Assembly: GCA_027886175.1 (NCBI GenBank)
Contig: JAJNNQ010000024.1
Span: forward strand, 7,610,001-7,674,000
Reading direction: 5' to 3'
DNA from: Phylloscopus collybita
Taxonomy: Eukaryota > Chordata > Aves > Passeriformes > Phylloscopidae
DNA: 64,000 nucleotides
The position numbers and the translations under genes were made by a program. Below are positions 49,495-62,741 of this stretch, in pieces. Below the pieces are notes generated by a model. It was not told where the DNA came from. It was given only the letters and a program-made list of their open reading frames with translations, and made no database searches. How positions within the stretch are numbered: the first letter of the stretch is position 1; each line of letters opens with the position of its first letter.

Positions 49495-52400
49495 AAGCTT
49501 TGGGGTTTCTGCTAGTATACAAACAGTATGGTTGTGAACTGCTGTGGAACTCAAGGGTGTAGCGCTTTTCTGAGTCTAGTTAGATTTAAAAATAAAAAGG
49601 CATGTTCTATATTTTAAATTATTTGTGTAGCTTATGAAACTTCTTGATGAGTGCAAATTATGAAGACCAACAAATAGTTTTAGAACAATTAATTATTTCA
49701 GCACACAGCAGGTAAGGTGAGATAAGTTTGCAGCCGGTTATTTTGGTCCTCATCATATTTTCTGAATGTGGTTATTGTTATAATTATCAACGGAATTATT
49801 ATAATAATGGTGTTTCTGCTCGACTTAAGTTGCCTACAAGAGATGTGTTCTCTTAATTTGCTTGCTAGTTAAGCCTTGGCTCTGAGGAAGTGCACAGGAA
49901 ATGTTATTCTAGAGATGGTTTAATACCAAACCACTGCATTTGTCTGACACATTACCTCGTGGAGGCTGAGCCTTTTCCTCTCCTGCCCTTCGAAATTCTC
50001 TTTAATAGCATTCAAGACAAAGCAGCTTCTGGGCTTTAACAAGAAATGAAAACACCTAAGAATTAACACAATTCTCATAATAACTGCTACTTTTTTTTCC
50101 TTTTTTAATTTGGCTTTATTAAATAGTGGTTGGAAGATAAGTTATTGACAGCTTTCATAAAACTCAAAGATGATTTTTTAATCTATTAATCCTGTCTCTG
50201 CTAAGCTGTCACAAAGATGATCTCTTGGATAAGACAACCTGTTCCCTGAGAAACTAATAGAAAAGTTTTGTGCAGTTGTATAGATTAGCAAGTACAATGA
50301 ACTGTTCATCCATCCCTTTTGAAATGGATAAAATAAAGGTTTAAAATTAAAATTTAAATTTAAATGTAATTTAAAATTAAAACGATTTTACCTTTACATA
50401 TAATCTCTAGGCAGTTCTGGTCTGTGAGTACTTACATCAGCCTAAGTGAGATGTCTAAAGCACCCAAATATTTTTTAACACACTTTTCTTTTCCTTGAAA
50501 AGAGGAGGGGAATGCTCACCAGGCAGCAGGCACAGAGGATGCTCCATCAGCTGTCTGCAGCCTAATGTTGGCTGTGACCAGTGCAGGCCTGGGCCTCCAG
50601 CTGGAGACCCAGAGATAAACACAGAGTGGAATAATCATATTACAACTCTTTGGATATGCTTCAAACTAAAAGGTTTTCTCGGGGAGAGGAATTTTGACGC
50701 GTGGTATCTGTAAAGCTGATTTAGAACAAATTGTTTGTGCACGCTGGAGCAGGAACGACCTCACTAACACATCTGATCATGCTTCTGTGTCAGCATTCCT
50801 GCATTGCTGCTGAATGGGAAGGGGGGGAGGCATGTCTCCTGCAAGATTTTAATACTTTAAAAATGAGTGGAAGTACAGGAAATGCAAAATATGAGGGACA
50901 GAGAGAGAGAGAGCGCGAGTTTAGGTTTTTATTCCTGATTTTTTTTTAATTATTATTATTAATATCTTTAAAAGAAACTATTGGTTTTTGATGAGTCACC
51001 TTAGTAAGACAGGAATGAAAATAAAGCTTCTGGTGAAAATAAAGTTACCTTCTGGTGAACCTGAGTGAGGCATTCAAGTCACACTTAAGATGCTATTAAA
51101 AGAGTTGCTCTGCTTTTATGTAAATGAAAATATTAATTATCATACTTGAGTTCTGAAACTGCAAACATTACAATACCATCTCAATAACAACTCTAAATTG
51201 GGGGGTGGTTTATGACTAGTGTATTTTAAGCCACTCACAGGTTCTATAATTATACTGAAGATATAAAACAAAGATACTGAAAAGTAAGGATGACTTTCTT
51301 AGTTAGACAAAGCATAGTTTGAACACCAGGGCTGAAACCTGAAAAAAAGTTAGCCAACTCTTTTTTAACAGCTACAGAGTAAATTCTCATAAAACTCCAC
51401 TTACTTATGAAAGAGAGTGAATTAAAATATTGATGAGGCTCAGTGATATACTTGCATTTTCCTTCTCTAACTAAAAAATTGTTTTTTTATTTTTTCCTCA
51501 TTCAGAATAGCTATTGCCAATTAAAAGTTTGCTTTCATAGTGTTGAGTACATTTAGGACAGATTTTATAAAATTATATTTAGAGTATCACCACTAATGCT
51601 GGTAATTATTTTTTTTTCCTATTGTCTTTTTTTTTTTTTGTCTGTTTGGTTGGTTTTGTGAAACAATTGTCTGGATAGTAAGGACATTGTGTTAAAAGAA
51701 CATCACAAGCAAAACAGGCAACCCCTCCTTGTTCTGGGTTATCCTTTCATAGTGATTTAGAGATACTTCAGGACTTTAGCAGTTTTGGTAGACAATAGAT
51801 AAAACCTGACCTATAATACCACTTGCATCAATGCTCCAAATCTGACATAATATTTTTGAAAAATTGACTTGTGTGTGTGATTCTGTTCCTCTGGAAACTG
51901 TTGGTGTGTTGCACTGAGTTGCAGGGTGTTGCCTGGTCCTGCTACTAGCAGGTAAATTAAGTTGACAGACTGTAACTTATTTTCCTGCATGTTTTTTCCT
52001 GTATGTTTTCTATGTTTCAAGTGTGTCATATGAAAGTAAATGAGCTGGAAAGACTGCAGTTACTTTACTTAATAAATGGCTGCTGAGCAGATTCACAGAA
52101 CAAGCTCTGTGGTAGCATCTCTTTCAAAGCACGGACCCGAAGATTAGCAATTATTTCACTGTGCATATTTAACTAGTTATAACAAAACACAACCGAAGAA
52201 AGTCTGAAAAGAAAAAAAAATATCTTAAGCACTTCCTTTTCTGTGTAGTTTTTAGATCTGGAATATTCCTCTGTCTTTAAACAAAAAATTTAGGGGGCTG
52301 CAAACAGCCTCTTTGCAAACCGGGCTGAAAGGATTCATAGATTTTATTTTTTTTTAATTTTTTTTTTTTTATCCATGGCTCTACAGAACATAATCAACTA

Positions 52401-52618
52401 CCTCAGTAGTCAGAAAGTCTTGCTGAACTTCCAGTTTTTCTCAGATCAAATCTTACGCTGCACCACGCTGTGCAAATAGCTTTCCATTGAAATCTCCAGA
52501 GCTGTCAAATGTAACGGGCCAGATTCTGCTCTGAGATGTGCAGACAAGCCTAACAAGCATCCTAAACTCTTCCTCATGTTCTTCATCCTCAATATACACC
52601 CCTTTTCTTCAAAATCCC
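49495..52618. other. unique non-coding DNA
   Basis: No coding exon recognised. Positions 49740-50040 are rich in ATTA cores followed by balanced-composition sequence. An AT-only foldback with two TTTAAAATTAAAA copies lies at 50340-50382. Positions 50500-50720 are locally GC-richer. A short GA/GC patch lies at 50900-50918, a G/T patch at about 51628-51660, and T runs near 52349-52371. Confidence 0.5.
50340..50382. repeat. AT-only direct and inverted repeat
   Basis: TTTAAAATTAAAA at 50340-50352 and 50370-50382, separated by near-palindromic AATTTAAATTTAAAT sequence. Confidence 0.7.
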
Positions 52619-52643
52619 ATAAATAAATAAATAAATAAATAAA
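52619..52643. repeat. (AAAT)n microsatellite
   Basis: About six ATAA units. Confidence 0.92.
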
Positions 52644-55600
52644 ACTCCATCCCCTCCAAAACCATCTCTGCCTACTTAAGGAGTAGTTGAAAGCAAGGTG
52701 GTTAGAGAAAGCAGACTAAGCCAACTGAAGAACTTAAAGAAAGTTACTTTAATTCAATTTACAAACCTTTTCCCATGTGTTTTTCCAAATGAATTTGGGA
52801 ATGAGAACTGTGTAAGAATTCTGAAAGACGACTATAACTTGTCTTATAGTTAATGACAGAAGTCTCATTCACTGTTCTATGCATTAATTTGATATTTATT
52901 TTCCTCTCTTTTTGTGTGATCCTTCATGAAATGGCTAGGGAAATAAAATAATTATGAATCTGTTTTCTAACTTTTTTTTGGTGGTAAGGCAGTTGAATTA
53001 TGCTATAAGTAATTTATGGGGAGCTGTTAACATAAATAATTTTTCCCCTGTATTTTTGTCCAATGCTTTCATTTAAAACAGTATGCTAATTAGTCAAACT
53101 CTAAAGCATTCAAAAATTAGCATTTCTATTTTTGTTCTACGATGCACTTATTAAAATTAAAGAAAAAAAGTTTTGAGTAAATGAAGTTATATTACTGAAT
53201 TACATAATTTGGTTTCTGAATTATCTATTAAATAACTACTGTGACTTTCATTATTTGACAAACTTGAGAAGAGTAATGGGAACAAAATCATGGTCTCTCT
53301 ACCTAGATTTCAGTGATGGTACTGGGGTTTTGATGGGATCAGCTCACCAGGGCCTGGAAACATTATAGAATAACTGTAATATCCAGGATAAACTAAATGT
53401 GGGAATACTTTTACTCACAGACATAGAAAATATGAGCATGGGAGAGTATGCATAGATACATGCACTCCTCTGGATCAAATGGTATTTAACAGGATGTGGT
53501 TTATAGTGGTATGGGACATGCTGTTTGTCACCTAAATCTTTGCCCTCAAGTAAAATAATAATAATAAAAAAGAAATCTCATACATTCACCGGGGTTTTGT
53601 ATCAACCCAAATTTGAAGGGGAAAATGAAATTAAGAAAAACTGTCTTAACAAGAATTTTGTTTGGGCTTACTGAAGGGAATGGGAAACCTTTTTAAATGC
53701 TGTTTCGCTTTTATCCATCCAAATTGGCCTGTTCATTCTTGTGTCTTCATATTTTTGCATGTCTGCTGTGAAGAGGGAAAATGGAACTTACAAAAATAGT
53801 TAAAAGTCAGCCTGATATTGAGAAAAAGGAGATTTATTGGCAGGAGGGAGATGTTACAACTGAAGCAGTTGAAATAAAGCCATATGTAGGGAAGGTAAAA
53901 TAAGGTAATAAAGCCTGGGATGAATGGCAATAAAAAAGACCAAAGATTCCAAATTTGAACAATAGAAGCAGGAGTCAAGCAGTCAGCATGTAACGGATGG
54001 AAAGAATTAGTTTAATATGCTGGCAAGAAGGAGGCTATCAATTCTGTGAAAAGAAATGGACGTGAGCCACCATGCTGAACTGGACTGCAAAACCACAGGA
54101 GCAGGAGGCTTTGATGTAGATTTGATGGGGGTATCCTGTGGGGCGGAGGCAAGGGAGGGAGAGCTGGACGCAGGGATTTCAGAAGATGGAAATAGTGCAG
54201 AGGGCTGCGCTCCCCTGATGGAATCAGCAAAGAGAGCTGTATTGGATGTGTGGTCATCTGGCAATCTTAATAAGCTCCTCGCTGCCCTAAGAACAACGCT
54301 TTGGTTCTCTTTTTGCCTTTTATCCTGAGAGAAACTGGAGGAAACCTCCGGCACATAATTGCCAGTGCCCCTACACAATTCCTGGATTCAGTCTCCATGG
54401 TTCCATTCATTAAAAGCTCCCTCCCCACAGTTCCATCTGTCCCGTGAACTGTGGGTGCATCCCAGTTTCCTTTGTGATGCATTTAGTCACAGCGGTTTTT
54501 TCCACTGAGGTTTGAGTTTGGGGGTGTGTCTGTTGCTTGGATAAGGCTTTTGCTGGTTGGGAATCATTTAACAAATGCAAGAACAGTTCTGCTGCCCTTC
54601 CCAAAAGGCAATATATGGATGTACGAGCACGTGTACAGATCAATGGTGTCCCTTAACAAAATCCTATTCGCCTTTTTTGTCTCTGTCAGGATGCATTTTA
54701 AACAATTCCACAGCAAGGCTTTCACTTCTGTGGAAGGCACAGCTGCTCAAGTCCTTGCATGCATTTCTTTCATGGTGTTATTAGCAGCTTCCTGCAGTTT
54801 ACAGGCTTGTAGCTAAGATTTGAAAAGCTAGACAGTGTAGGCTAAATGACAGATTTTTGACAGTGACCAGAAATCTTGGTATATTTGTAGCTGAAGACCT
54901 ACAAAGATACAGAAAAGGGAGTGTTATGCAAAGACCTGTGTATGGCAGTACTGAAAATGAAAAATTGTATTTTTCATACTGAATGTATGATTTTTAAAAG
55001 TACTCCAGAATGTAAGTTCAAAGGCTGGATTTTCTGTATTTCTAGCTTTGGTTACAAGATCTTGTGTTCATTACCACCTGATTAGACCTTGTCCAAGACC
55101 TTTGAAGTTTTGGAGGAGTATTCATTCCAAACAAAAATTTTATTTTTTTTTTTTAAGCAGGTTTCTATAGCGGAATTCCATATGTTTTGAAAAATTCCAC
55201 CTTTAATGTTTTCTGTTTCTCTGAATATTTACAAGTCTATTTAACTTTTATGAATAAGGAATAAATAAGTGCTTGTTAAGTGTTTATCAAGGAACAGAGA
55301 CAATACATAGATTTTTCTATATAAAATAAGATAAGCTTGAATTAGTCTGATTTAACCTTGGTGCAATTACCTTAAAGTAAAATCAAGACTTCAAAGAAAA
55401 GATTTGATTTGAAGTTTGATGGTGCTTCTAAACATATGATTAATCTTTCTTGGCTCTTTATTGTCAGTATTTTACAGTTCTTTTTTAACACCTGTGCTTA
55501 AACAGAACTTCTTTTTGCACCTGCAATTATTTATTCAGCTGTCACACAGGTTTTTTCACCTTCAGTTAGTTGTAGGAACCCTTATGTCAGAAGGAGTCTG

Positions 55601-58103
55601 TGTAAACACCTAAACTGAATGTGTTCCATTTTTTCGTATACACTGATATTAAAATTCAGGGTAACATTATTTTTTTCTGATAAAAATTAGTGCCCATGAG
55701 GAGTTACTCAAATAATATGAGGTAAAGGATAATTTTTTGCCATTATTTTGTCCTCCAAATTATGTGTTGAAAAAATCTAGAAAAAAATTCTTCAAAGTCA
55801 CATTGTAATTAAAGCAACAGCTGTAAGTTGGTCAATATGGAATGAAAGAAATTAAACAATTTCCTTGAAGAAATACATATGAATGTCCAAGAAAAAGTGT
55901 TAATAAGGAATTCTAGTGGATTACAAAGATTGAGCCTCATCTATGGGTGAAATCATCACTGTAATCATGTCTGAGAAAAGCAGTTTAATTATATTTCTTG
56001 CATTGTTTTTATGGATACACAAGTAAAGATTCGCCATATGCGTATTTCTTTTAAGTGAATCAATTCTTTTAAGCTTCTTGTGGCAAAAGTGAGTAATGCT
56101 GTATTGTAAAGAAAGGATTTAGCTGTCACATTCTCCATACATCCCTCTCAGTGTCTTCTGTGACAGATCCTTGCTCCTTCCTTCTTAAAGCTTGCTATTT
56201 TTTTTTATTTCTGTGGTAAACAAATCTTTCCTATTATAGATGACTTCAGCAGCTTCTAGGTAACTGTTTCACTGTGTCCCTTTTTTTTCCTTTTTTTTTA
56301 ACATTATCACATAGAAAATTACTTTTCTAGTTATTGTAAATTACTCTCCTTAGCATCTTAAACTGGAAAGTAAAAAGAAAAAATGCTATCTGCAATATGG
56401 AATAATTACTTGTAGGCCAAGTGAAATTTTAAATAGCTAGCATTATTTTAAAACTTGACAATCACTTGCAGTGACTTGCAGCACTGAATTTGGTATGTCA
56501 GAGTGGTGAAGTCTGATGTTTGCAATGAGTCTGTCTGTACTCAGTGTCCCTTTTTATTTTTATTTTTTTTTTTAATTATGTAGTGCTTGGGGGATGCTGT
56601 TTAATTATTGAATATCTGCAGAATTCTCAATGTAGCCTTTCATATTTAACATAAAACTGGCACCTCCCTAAATCTAACCATGACTAGCATAATTTATTTA
56701 TCCTGTATTTGCCTAGTTTAATTTAAAATTACTTACTTTTATCCACTTAAGAGTGTAGAGGAAGAGAGTTTTTTTGTAGGTGCCACTGTAAGACCAGCAT
56801 ACATATCTTGGGAGGGATTAAAAAGCCAAACCTCTCTGCTATTTACTAGACTAATATGCATGACTTGTGCAAACAACTGTATTTCTCAGCACTGAACTCT
56901 TTTTCATGTAAAGAGATTTCCTTCAACCCCCCCCAAAATCTTCCACATTGGAAAGCTTGCCTTGTCTTTTTCTCCTATCTAGCAGTTTGCCTTATTAAAA
57001 ATCTTGTCTTTCTTAAATATGTGTAAGCCTTCACAGCTATAGGTTCTTAACTTCTGAACTGGTTTCTTGTTGACTACCAGAGTAGATTGAGTTATCTGTT
57101 CCCAGCTCTTCTGGGCAGTCACACTAAAGAAAGGAGAGAAAGTCAAACAGGTTTGCCAAAGCAAGAAATTTATTAGACTTAATGTTTGCTCTTATTGAAG
57201 CAAACATAGATATCTGCTTGTTTTCATCCAAATTAAAGGATGTGTGTCCTCCTTGCTTTGGGAAAAGCAGCAGATTCATTCACTTCTGGTGTTTTCTGTT
57301 GTAGTCTTCACACATTTGTTTTCAGAAGTACCTGTTAAACATGTTCATGTCTGACAGTATTAGTTCGCGCTGGCTGCACAGCAGACTTCCAGTATACTTG
57401 TAGCAAGATTTATTTTTCTGTATTTCCTATATTTTTTCTCTGTTTTTAACCTGATATTTCCTTTTTCACTGGAAAGAATCTATGATGAAAATGGCAACAC
57501 AGAAAATGAGTGGCCCTTTCAGGTCTAGCCAAAGAGTGACCTGTTCTGTCTCTCCAGCCCCGCTGTTTCCAGTTCACAGGGTACTACTTGACCTGTATTC
57601 CTCTTTCATTGTACTTAGAAATACATTGGATTTCTCATTAACATGTTCAGTGTCTCCCTGAATGCATATAAATCTACAGGACTCATGGCATCTGTAGGAA
57701 GGAATTCTGGAGCCTGAGTGACTTTGGCATGAAGTACCTTCTCTGTTCACAATTTCTTTGGGCGTGCAACTAATCTGTTTCAGCAGGGCCCTCCCAGGCC
57801 TAGGGATTTGGTATTTTTAAGTCAGACAAACCTTACCCACCTCTATCTCTCACTTGCCTGCTTGCACAGGTCACCCACGTGCTTTCTAAAGCAAATCCCC
57901 CCCTTGCTGTCCCGTGCTGTCCTGTGGCTCCTTTCTGATTTAAGTGCGGCAGGTGAAGAGCCCCGGGCGTGCACGGGGAGCAGCTCCAGCTGCTGCTGAG
58001 GGTTCTGGCAATGGCACCTGGCAAGAGGCACTTTGAAATAAACCTCCCTTGAAGCCTCTAACCTGGGAGTGTAAGCACCAGCTGTTTCACTCCACAAACC
58101 TGC
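52644..58103. other. unique mostly AT-rich non-coding DNA
   Basis: No gene recognised. Two islands stand out by higher GC and scattered CpG: 54010-54560 and 57880-58080. The first carries overlapping frames on both strands (123 codons minus, 90 codons plus), which argues against a specific coding frame. T runs lie near 55140-55154, 56281-56300 and 56562-56573, and a C8 run near 56928-56935. Confidence 0.5.
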
Positions 58104-58138
58104 TGGTGGAAAAAAAAAAAAAAACAACAAACCAACAA
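58104..58138 (+). repeat. short A/C tract
   Basis: A14-class run followed by CAACAAACCAACAAA. Same style as the longer tracts. Confidence 0.82.
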
Positions 58139-59826
58139 ATCCACACATCTGTCTATCAGTGCATCTAGGCTTCCGTTCCTCCGGATCAAGACAATTTCTT
58201 AGCTCTCCATATCTGCTGCTACATCCTTGAAAACCTGAAATAACTCAGTAAAAGCAGCACCTTGCTGATTCCTAGTGACTGTTGGCAAACATCACTTATC
58301 TCAGATTAGGTGACAAAAATATATAGAAAACCCAGGACTTAAAAGCATAGTATCTTTTCCACAATGTTTCAGCATCTTTCTATGTATCTATAAAATAGGT
58401 GAGCTCTGCAAGGGCGATTTAGCTTCAAACTGAATTAATTTGTTGTGTGCTTCCCATGCTTTTATTTTCTTATCTGACATGGTTGGATGTGGTTCTCCCA
58501 GAAATATCAAATCCACCTTGTTAGATTTTTCATTATCTAAATTGTCAACTGACATAACCAAGAGCAGCTGAGATGTATTTCCAGTTTCTAAAAGATTAGG
58601 TTTTTAAATAAATATTTCCATGTTAAATCTTACACCCTTAAGAACAGTCTTTCATTTTCCAATATTTGTAAACTCTTCAGAATAACCTGATACAGTTTAG
58701 AAGGTGTAGAACAGAAGTGTGGTCACCTATACCATTCCTGAAGAATATGTCTTGGTTTAAGGATTTATTTTAATTTAGAATTTCTAAACTTGATTTTTGA
58801 TTTTTTTTTTGTATGCAATTGATTTGGGACCTTTATAGGGCTGTGAAAATCACTTGCTTTCTTAATTGAGCTGATGAACAGAAAAAATCCCAGACACAAA
58901 TCCACAACAACAACAACAACAAAAAGATCTGAAATATTTTTGCAAGGAATGAATGAAAAGGAAACATATATTTAATTTGATCCCCCTCCCTGCTTCACAA
59001 ACATCTTGTTTCCTAGGACATATGATAGAAAAGGGCAATGCTTGTGAATAACAATTCAACATATAACTACTCTGTCTGAAGAGTTAAGGGACCAAATTCA
59101 CTCCTGTCTTCTTCTCAATGTCTATTTCTTCTGTCAGAATGGCCAACTATTCTGTATTAGACAAGAATGGATTTATTTTGCAGACTATTTAAATACCTGT
59201 TTGACTCAATAATACATCTTTTCATCATGTCTAGAAAGTGCTAGATTGCTCAAAAAGCAGACTGAACAAGATGAAACATCAAACCCATGAAGTCTAAGAG
59301 CATCTGTATTAAACCAGTTTAAAGCATGAGAGCCACAGATTGTGACACATCACCTGTACTCCTTTCTGACAATATTTAGAGGTAGTGAAAGGGCTTTTTC
59401 TGAATCTTGCCAAAATAAAATGTGTGGAAGGAACTTAGCCTTACACTGATCTTGTAGCTTTCTAGCAGAATAGGCAGAATTCTGGAGCAATTGAGAAGTC
59501 TGACTTCAAAAAATGGGAAACAATAAACGCAGAATCTTAATGAAGTTCAAAGACAGGAGGAAAAAAAAAAGTGAATGCAGTATTTAAAGCTGAGCAGAGC
59601 ACATATTCCCAATGGCAAGTCACTTGGAACCCTGGTTTTACCTTGGAATAGCATAGGCTTTGGGGGAGTTTGTGTTTTGCTTTTGTTTTTTTTCCAGGGG
59701 ATTGTCACTTGTTTCCTTTCTCAGCATGGGACAGTCCGTTTGTCACTGTGTTCCTCGGCTTCCCACTCCTTGGGCCATATTGCCAAAAATGAAAGATAAT
59801 AATCCAATTATATGTTCTAAAATCTG
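58139..59826. other. unique AT-rich non-coding DNA with a (CAA)n microsatellite
   Basis: A (CAA)n run of about eight units lies at 58902-58925. The rest is unique and no exon or mobile element was recognised. Confidence 0.55.
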
Positions 59827-59884
59827 AAAAACCCCCCAAAACAAAACAAACAAACAAACCAAAACAAAAACACCAAACCCAAAA
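59827..59884 (+). repeat. A/C-only tract
   Basis: Fifty-eight bases of only A and C, including CCCCCC and AAAC units. Confidence 0.88.
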
Positions 59885-61331
59885 GTTTAAGGCATTATTC
59901 TATTAGTCTTTTGGTACCACATACAGCAGTAAATTTTCCTGCTGGTTGGTTGCTCACTAAATATAGAAAATATGTGGGAGATAGGTAATACAATTTTTTT
60001 TATTTTTTTTAATAGTGTGAAAAGAATCACTGAATACAATATCGAAGTTATGTTGCCTATGCGACATTATAGCTTTTCTTTTCTCTGTCAATTTAAGAAA
60101 TATTCTCACAATGAATACAGGTAGTCTATAGCTCTGTTTCTTAAAAAAAAAATAAACAAAACCAAATCAATCTCAGTTTTAAAAGAGATTTATGTGGTTG
60201 TGGATATTGAATGTTTTTACAGCCTGCTGCTAGAGTCTAATACATTTATGCCTGAGGAGGAAATAAACATATTGTATTCGAGAAAGAAGAGTCTGTGAAG
60301 GATACAGGCAGCAGATTAAAGACAAGGAAGATGGCATTTTATTTAAAACAATGCTGAATTATTGTATCAATTGTTGAATATGATTTTAAGTATGAATGAT
60401 AGATTTTTTTAAAAAAAAAATGAATTAAAATAGAAATATCTGGCTTCTCAGCTTAAAACAAGACATCAAATACAAATTCATTCTGTACTCTTACAATATG
60501 AGGAAAACAGCTCTGTATTACTCTGAGACAGTAGCCTTTGAAGTATGTGCTGAAATACTGAGGTTCTAACATACTTCATCTCTACAGCACATTATAGTTG
60601 CTTTTTTCCTTTCAGTTTTCAGACCTTTGTGGTGCCTGTAGCCCCACTTGCAATTCTGTGCCACCTATCAGATTTCTTTCACATGGAGCGGATTCCGTCA
60701 GTGGAGCTGCATCATTTGAAGATGCTAAAGTGAAATTCCTGTCAAAATAAACAGGTCACCCAATACAAATTAATCACAAGCTAAAAGTCAATACAAGCCA
60801 CCTGAACAATAAAAATTTTTGCAAATGAGCGTCTATTCGGTAACAACAATGTGAACTTCTTTTCCAACTCTAGAAAAAATTAAGTTCCTATTTGAAATCA
60901 ATTACTATATCAAGCTTAAAATTCTGAAGGATACAGGAAGCAACAGATTTGCGTATTTAACCTTCAAAATATATAAAATATGGTATTGTTATTGCCACTC
61001 AGTCTTGGATAAATGAGCTTATTCCAACTGAACTCCTTCAGTAAAAAAAAAATTATAACACATCCTCCAAAACAGACTGATTAAATAGTCTGCTTGGAAG
61101 AATTATAAACTGCTTAAAAATAAAACCTTGACAAGGTTTTATTTAATTGTAGCCATAGTTAATAAGCTTTTAAATTTGCATTACCATGCTGTTAGATATA
61201 TGGGGATGGACAATATTAAACCAGAATCGCTCACTCTGACTGTAGCACTACAAACACATTCTGATTTGGACTGAGGACTAATCCAGATTAAAACAGGACT
61301 TCAGAGGCAGAATGTCTAATACTTTTTTATG
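59885..61331. other. unique AT-rich non-coding DNA
   Basis: No gene or mobile element recognised. The palindrome at 61118-61144 lies here. Confidence 0.55.
61118..61144. repeat. 27-bp near-perfect palindrome
   Basis: AAATAAAACCTTG (61118-61130) and CAAGGTTTTATTT (61132-61144) are exact complements separated by a single A. With almost no loop it would extrude as a cruciform rather than form a normal RNA hairpin. Confidence 0.85.
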
Positions 61332-61441
61332 AAAAAAAAACCCAAAAAACCCCAAACAAACAAACAAAAACAACAAAAACTCCACATCCCCCAAAAAAAC
61401 AACAACAAAAAACCAACCAAAAAAACCCAACCCCCAAACCA
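61332..61441 (+). repeat. A/C-only tract
   Basis: Two A/C-only blocks (61332-61380 and 61388-61440) separated by TCCACAT. Units are CCCAAAAAA, CAAACAAA and ACCAACC. Confidence 0.88.
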
Positions 61442-62259
61442 TATGGAAAGAACAAAGAATAATTAAAAAAGCATTACTGAGTAATCAACTTTATCCAATG
61501 TGCAGCAGCAAATATCTCTTGGCACCTCTGAGCAGAACTGAAGAAACTCAGGCACACAACCAAAAATCAGTTAAGAATTATCTCTATTAACACTATGGCA
61601 TAGGCATTATCTTTCAGCTCACTATTCCTTCTATCCTTAAATACCAAAAGGAGATAATTTGAAAGCACATCATGGGGTTTAATAAACAACTAATCTTACC
61701 AACTAAAGGCACATCCATTACCTGTGTTCCCTGCTTGCTCTCTGGCAAGAAAATTCAGGTTATAAGGTGAGCTTAAGCAGTATCTGGCAGTTCTTCAAGA
61801 TAAATAAGTACGCTGGTTGAATTTGACTGTTGATCTGTACATGAAAGTAATATTATTTTCAAGGCATTAAAAAATGCTGGCTACTAAAATGATCAAACAG
61901 GTGGTTACAGGTAGCAAAATGCCAGAGTGGGGGAAAAAAATCGGAGAAGATAATTGGAGGAAGGGTTAGCTTGGCAGAAATAAGTAATCCTATTTAAGAC
62001 TTCTGTATCTGCAGGCCTGCAAAACCCCTTTTGTTGCAGTAGGTGCACCAGTAGGGCATGGAAGGATTGCAATAATCACCTTGACTGACTAAATAGGTTT
62101 GGTGAATCCTTCAGAGGATGGAGTGATTTCAGAGCCTCATAGGTCTTCTCTCAAAGTGTTTTGTACTGAGCACTGTAGGAGGTGGGGAGCAATCAAAAAG
62201 GTTGAGAACAAAAATAGGAACAGGCTTCCCTTAATGTTTCATTTGCATAGGTGTACGGA
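61442..62259. other. unique non-coding DNA
   Basis: Nothing recognised. Confidence 0.55.
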
Positions 62260-62312
62260 TTTTGTTTGCTGCTTGTGGTTTTGTTTTTGTTGGGGTTTTT
62301 TGTTTGTTTTTT
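62260..62312 (-). repeat. G/T-rich tract
   Basis: TTTTGTTTG, GGTTTTGTTTTTG and GGGGTTTTTTG units. Inverted counterpart of the A/C tracts and only about 265 bp before a + strand A/C tract. Confidence 0.78.
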
Positions 62313-62576
62313 ACATATAAATATTGTACAAATGGGCTGGAACTTTGCCCTAGAAATTAAAACTTATAATGGGATCTAGACACCTTTACAAAAGTTACCT
62401 GATACAAATAAAATCCAGACATTAATTCTCTTTGATTTCTAATTGGGGTTATAATTATTTTAAATGGAGCCTTGCTCTACCAGCACTGGTGCATAATTAA
62501 TTTCACTTGTGGCTGAAGTGTTCTCCTTCCTAAGGCTTCTTGATGAGTAACTTCTACTTTTAGGCTTAACAACGAG

Positions 62577-62741
62577 AAAAACAAACAAACAAAAAAAACC
62601 CTAAAGAGCTCCCACCCTCAAAAAAACCCAAAAAAACCCCCCAAAGAACCCAAAAAAAACCCCACAAAAAAACCCCAAAAAAACCACCAAAAACCAAACC
62701 AACCAACCAAACAAACAAAAGAACCCCAAACAAACCCAAAG
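62577..62741 (+). repeat. A/C-rich tract
   Basis: About 165 bp almost only A and C, with a few G and T bases near 62602-62619. Units such as CCCAAAAAAACC and ACCAACCAACC are longer and more C-rich than in the tract at 622. It yields a spurious Phe/Leu/Gly/Trp-rich minus-strand frame. Confidence 0.88.

Noticed and set aside
54007..54378. 123-codon minus-strand open frame as a gene
   Set aside because: It is opposed by overlapping frames on both strands and matches no family I know. Kept only as a finding about the GC-richer island.
57880..58080. CpG island promoter
   Set aside because: Far too short and CpG-poor to qualify.
61332..61441. Telomere-like or satellite repeat
   Set aside because: The A/C words have no fixed period and do not match CCCTAA.
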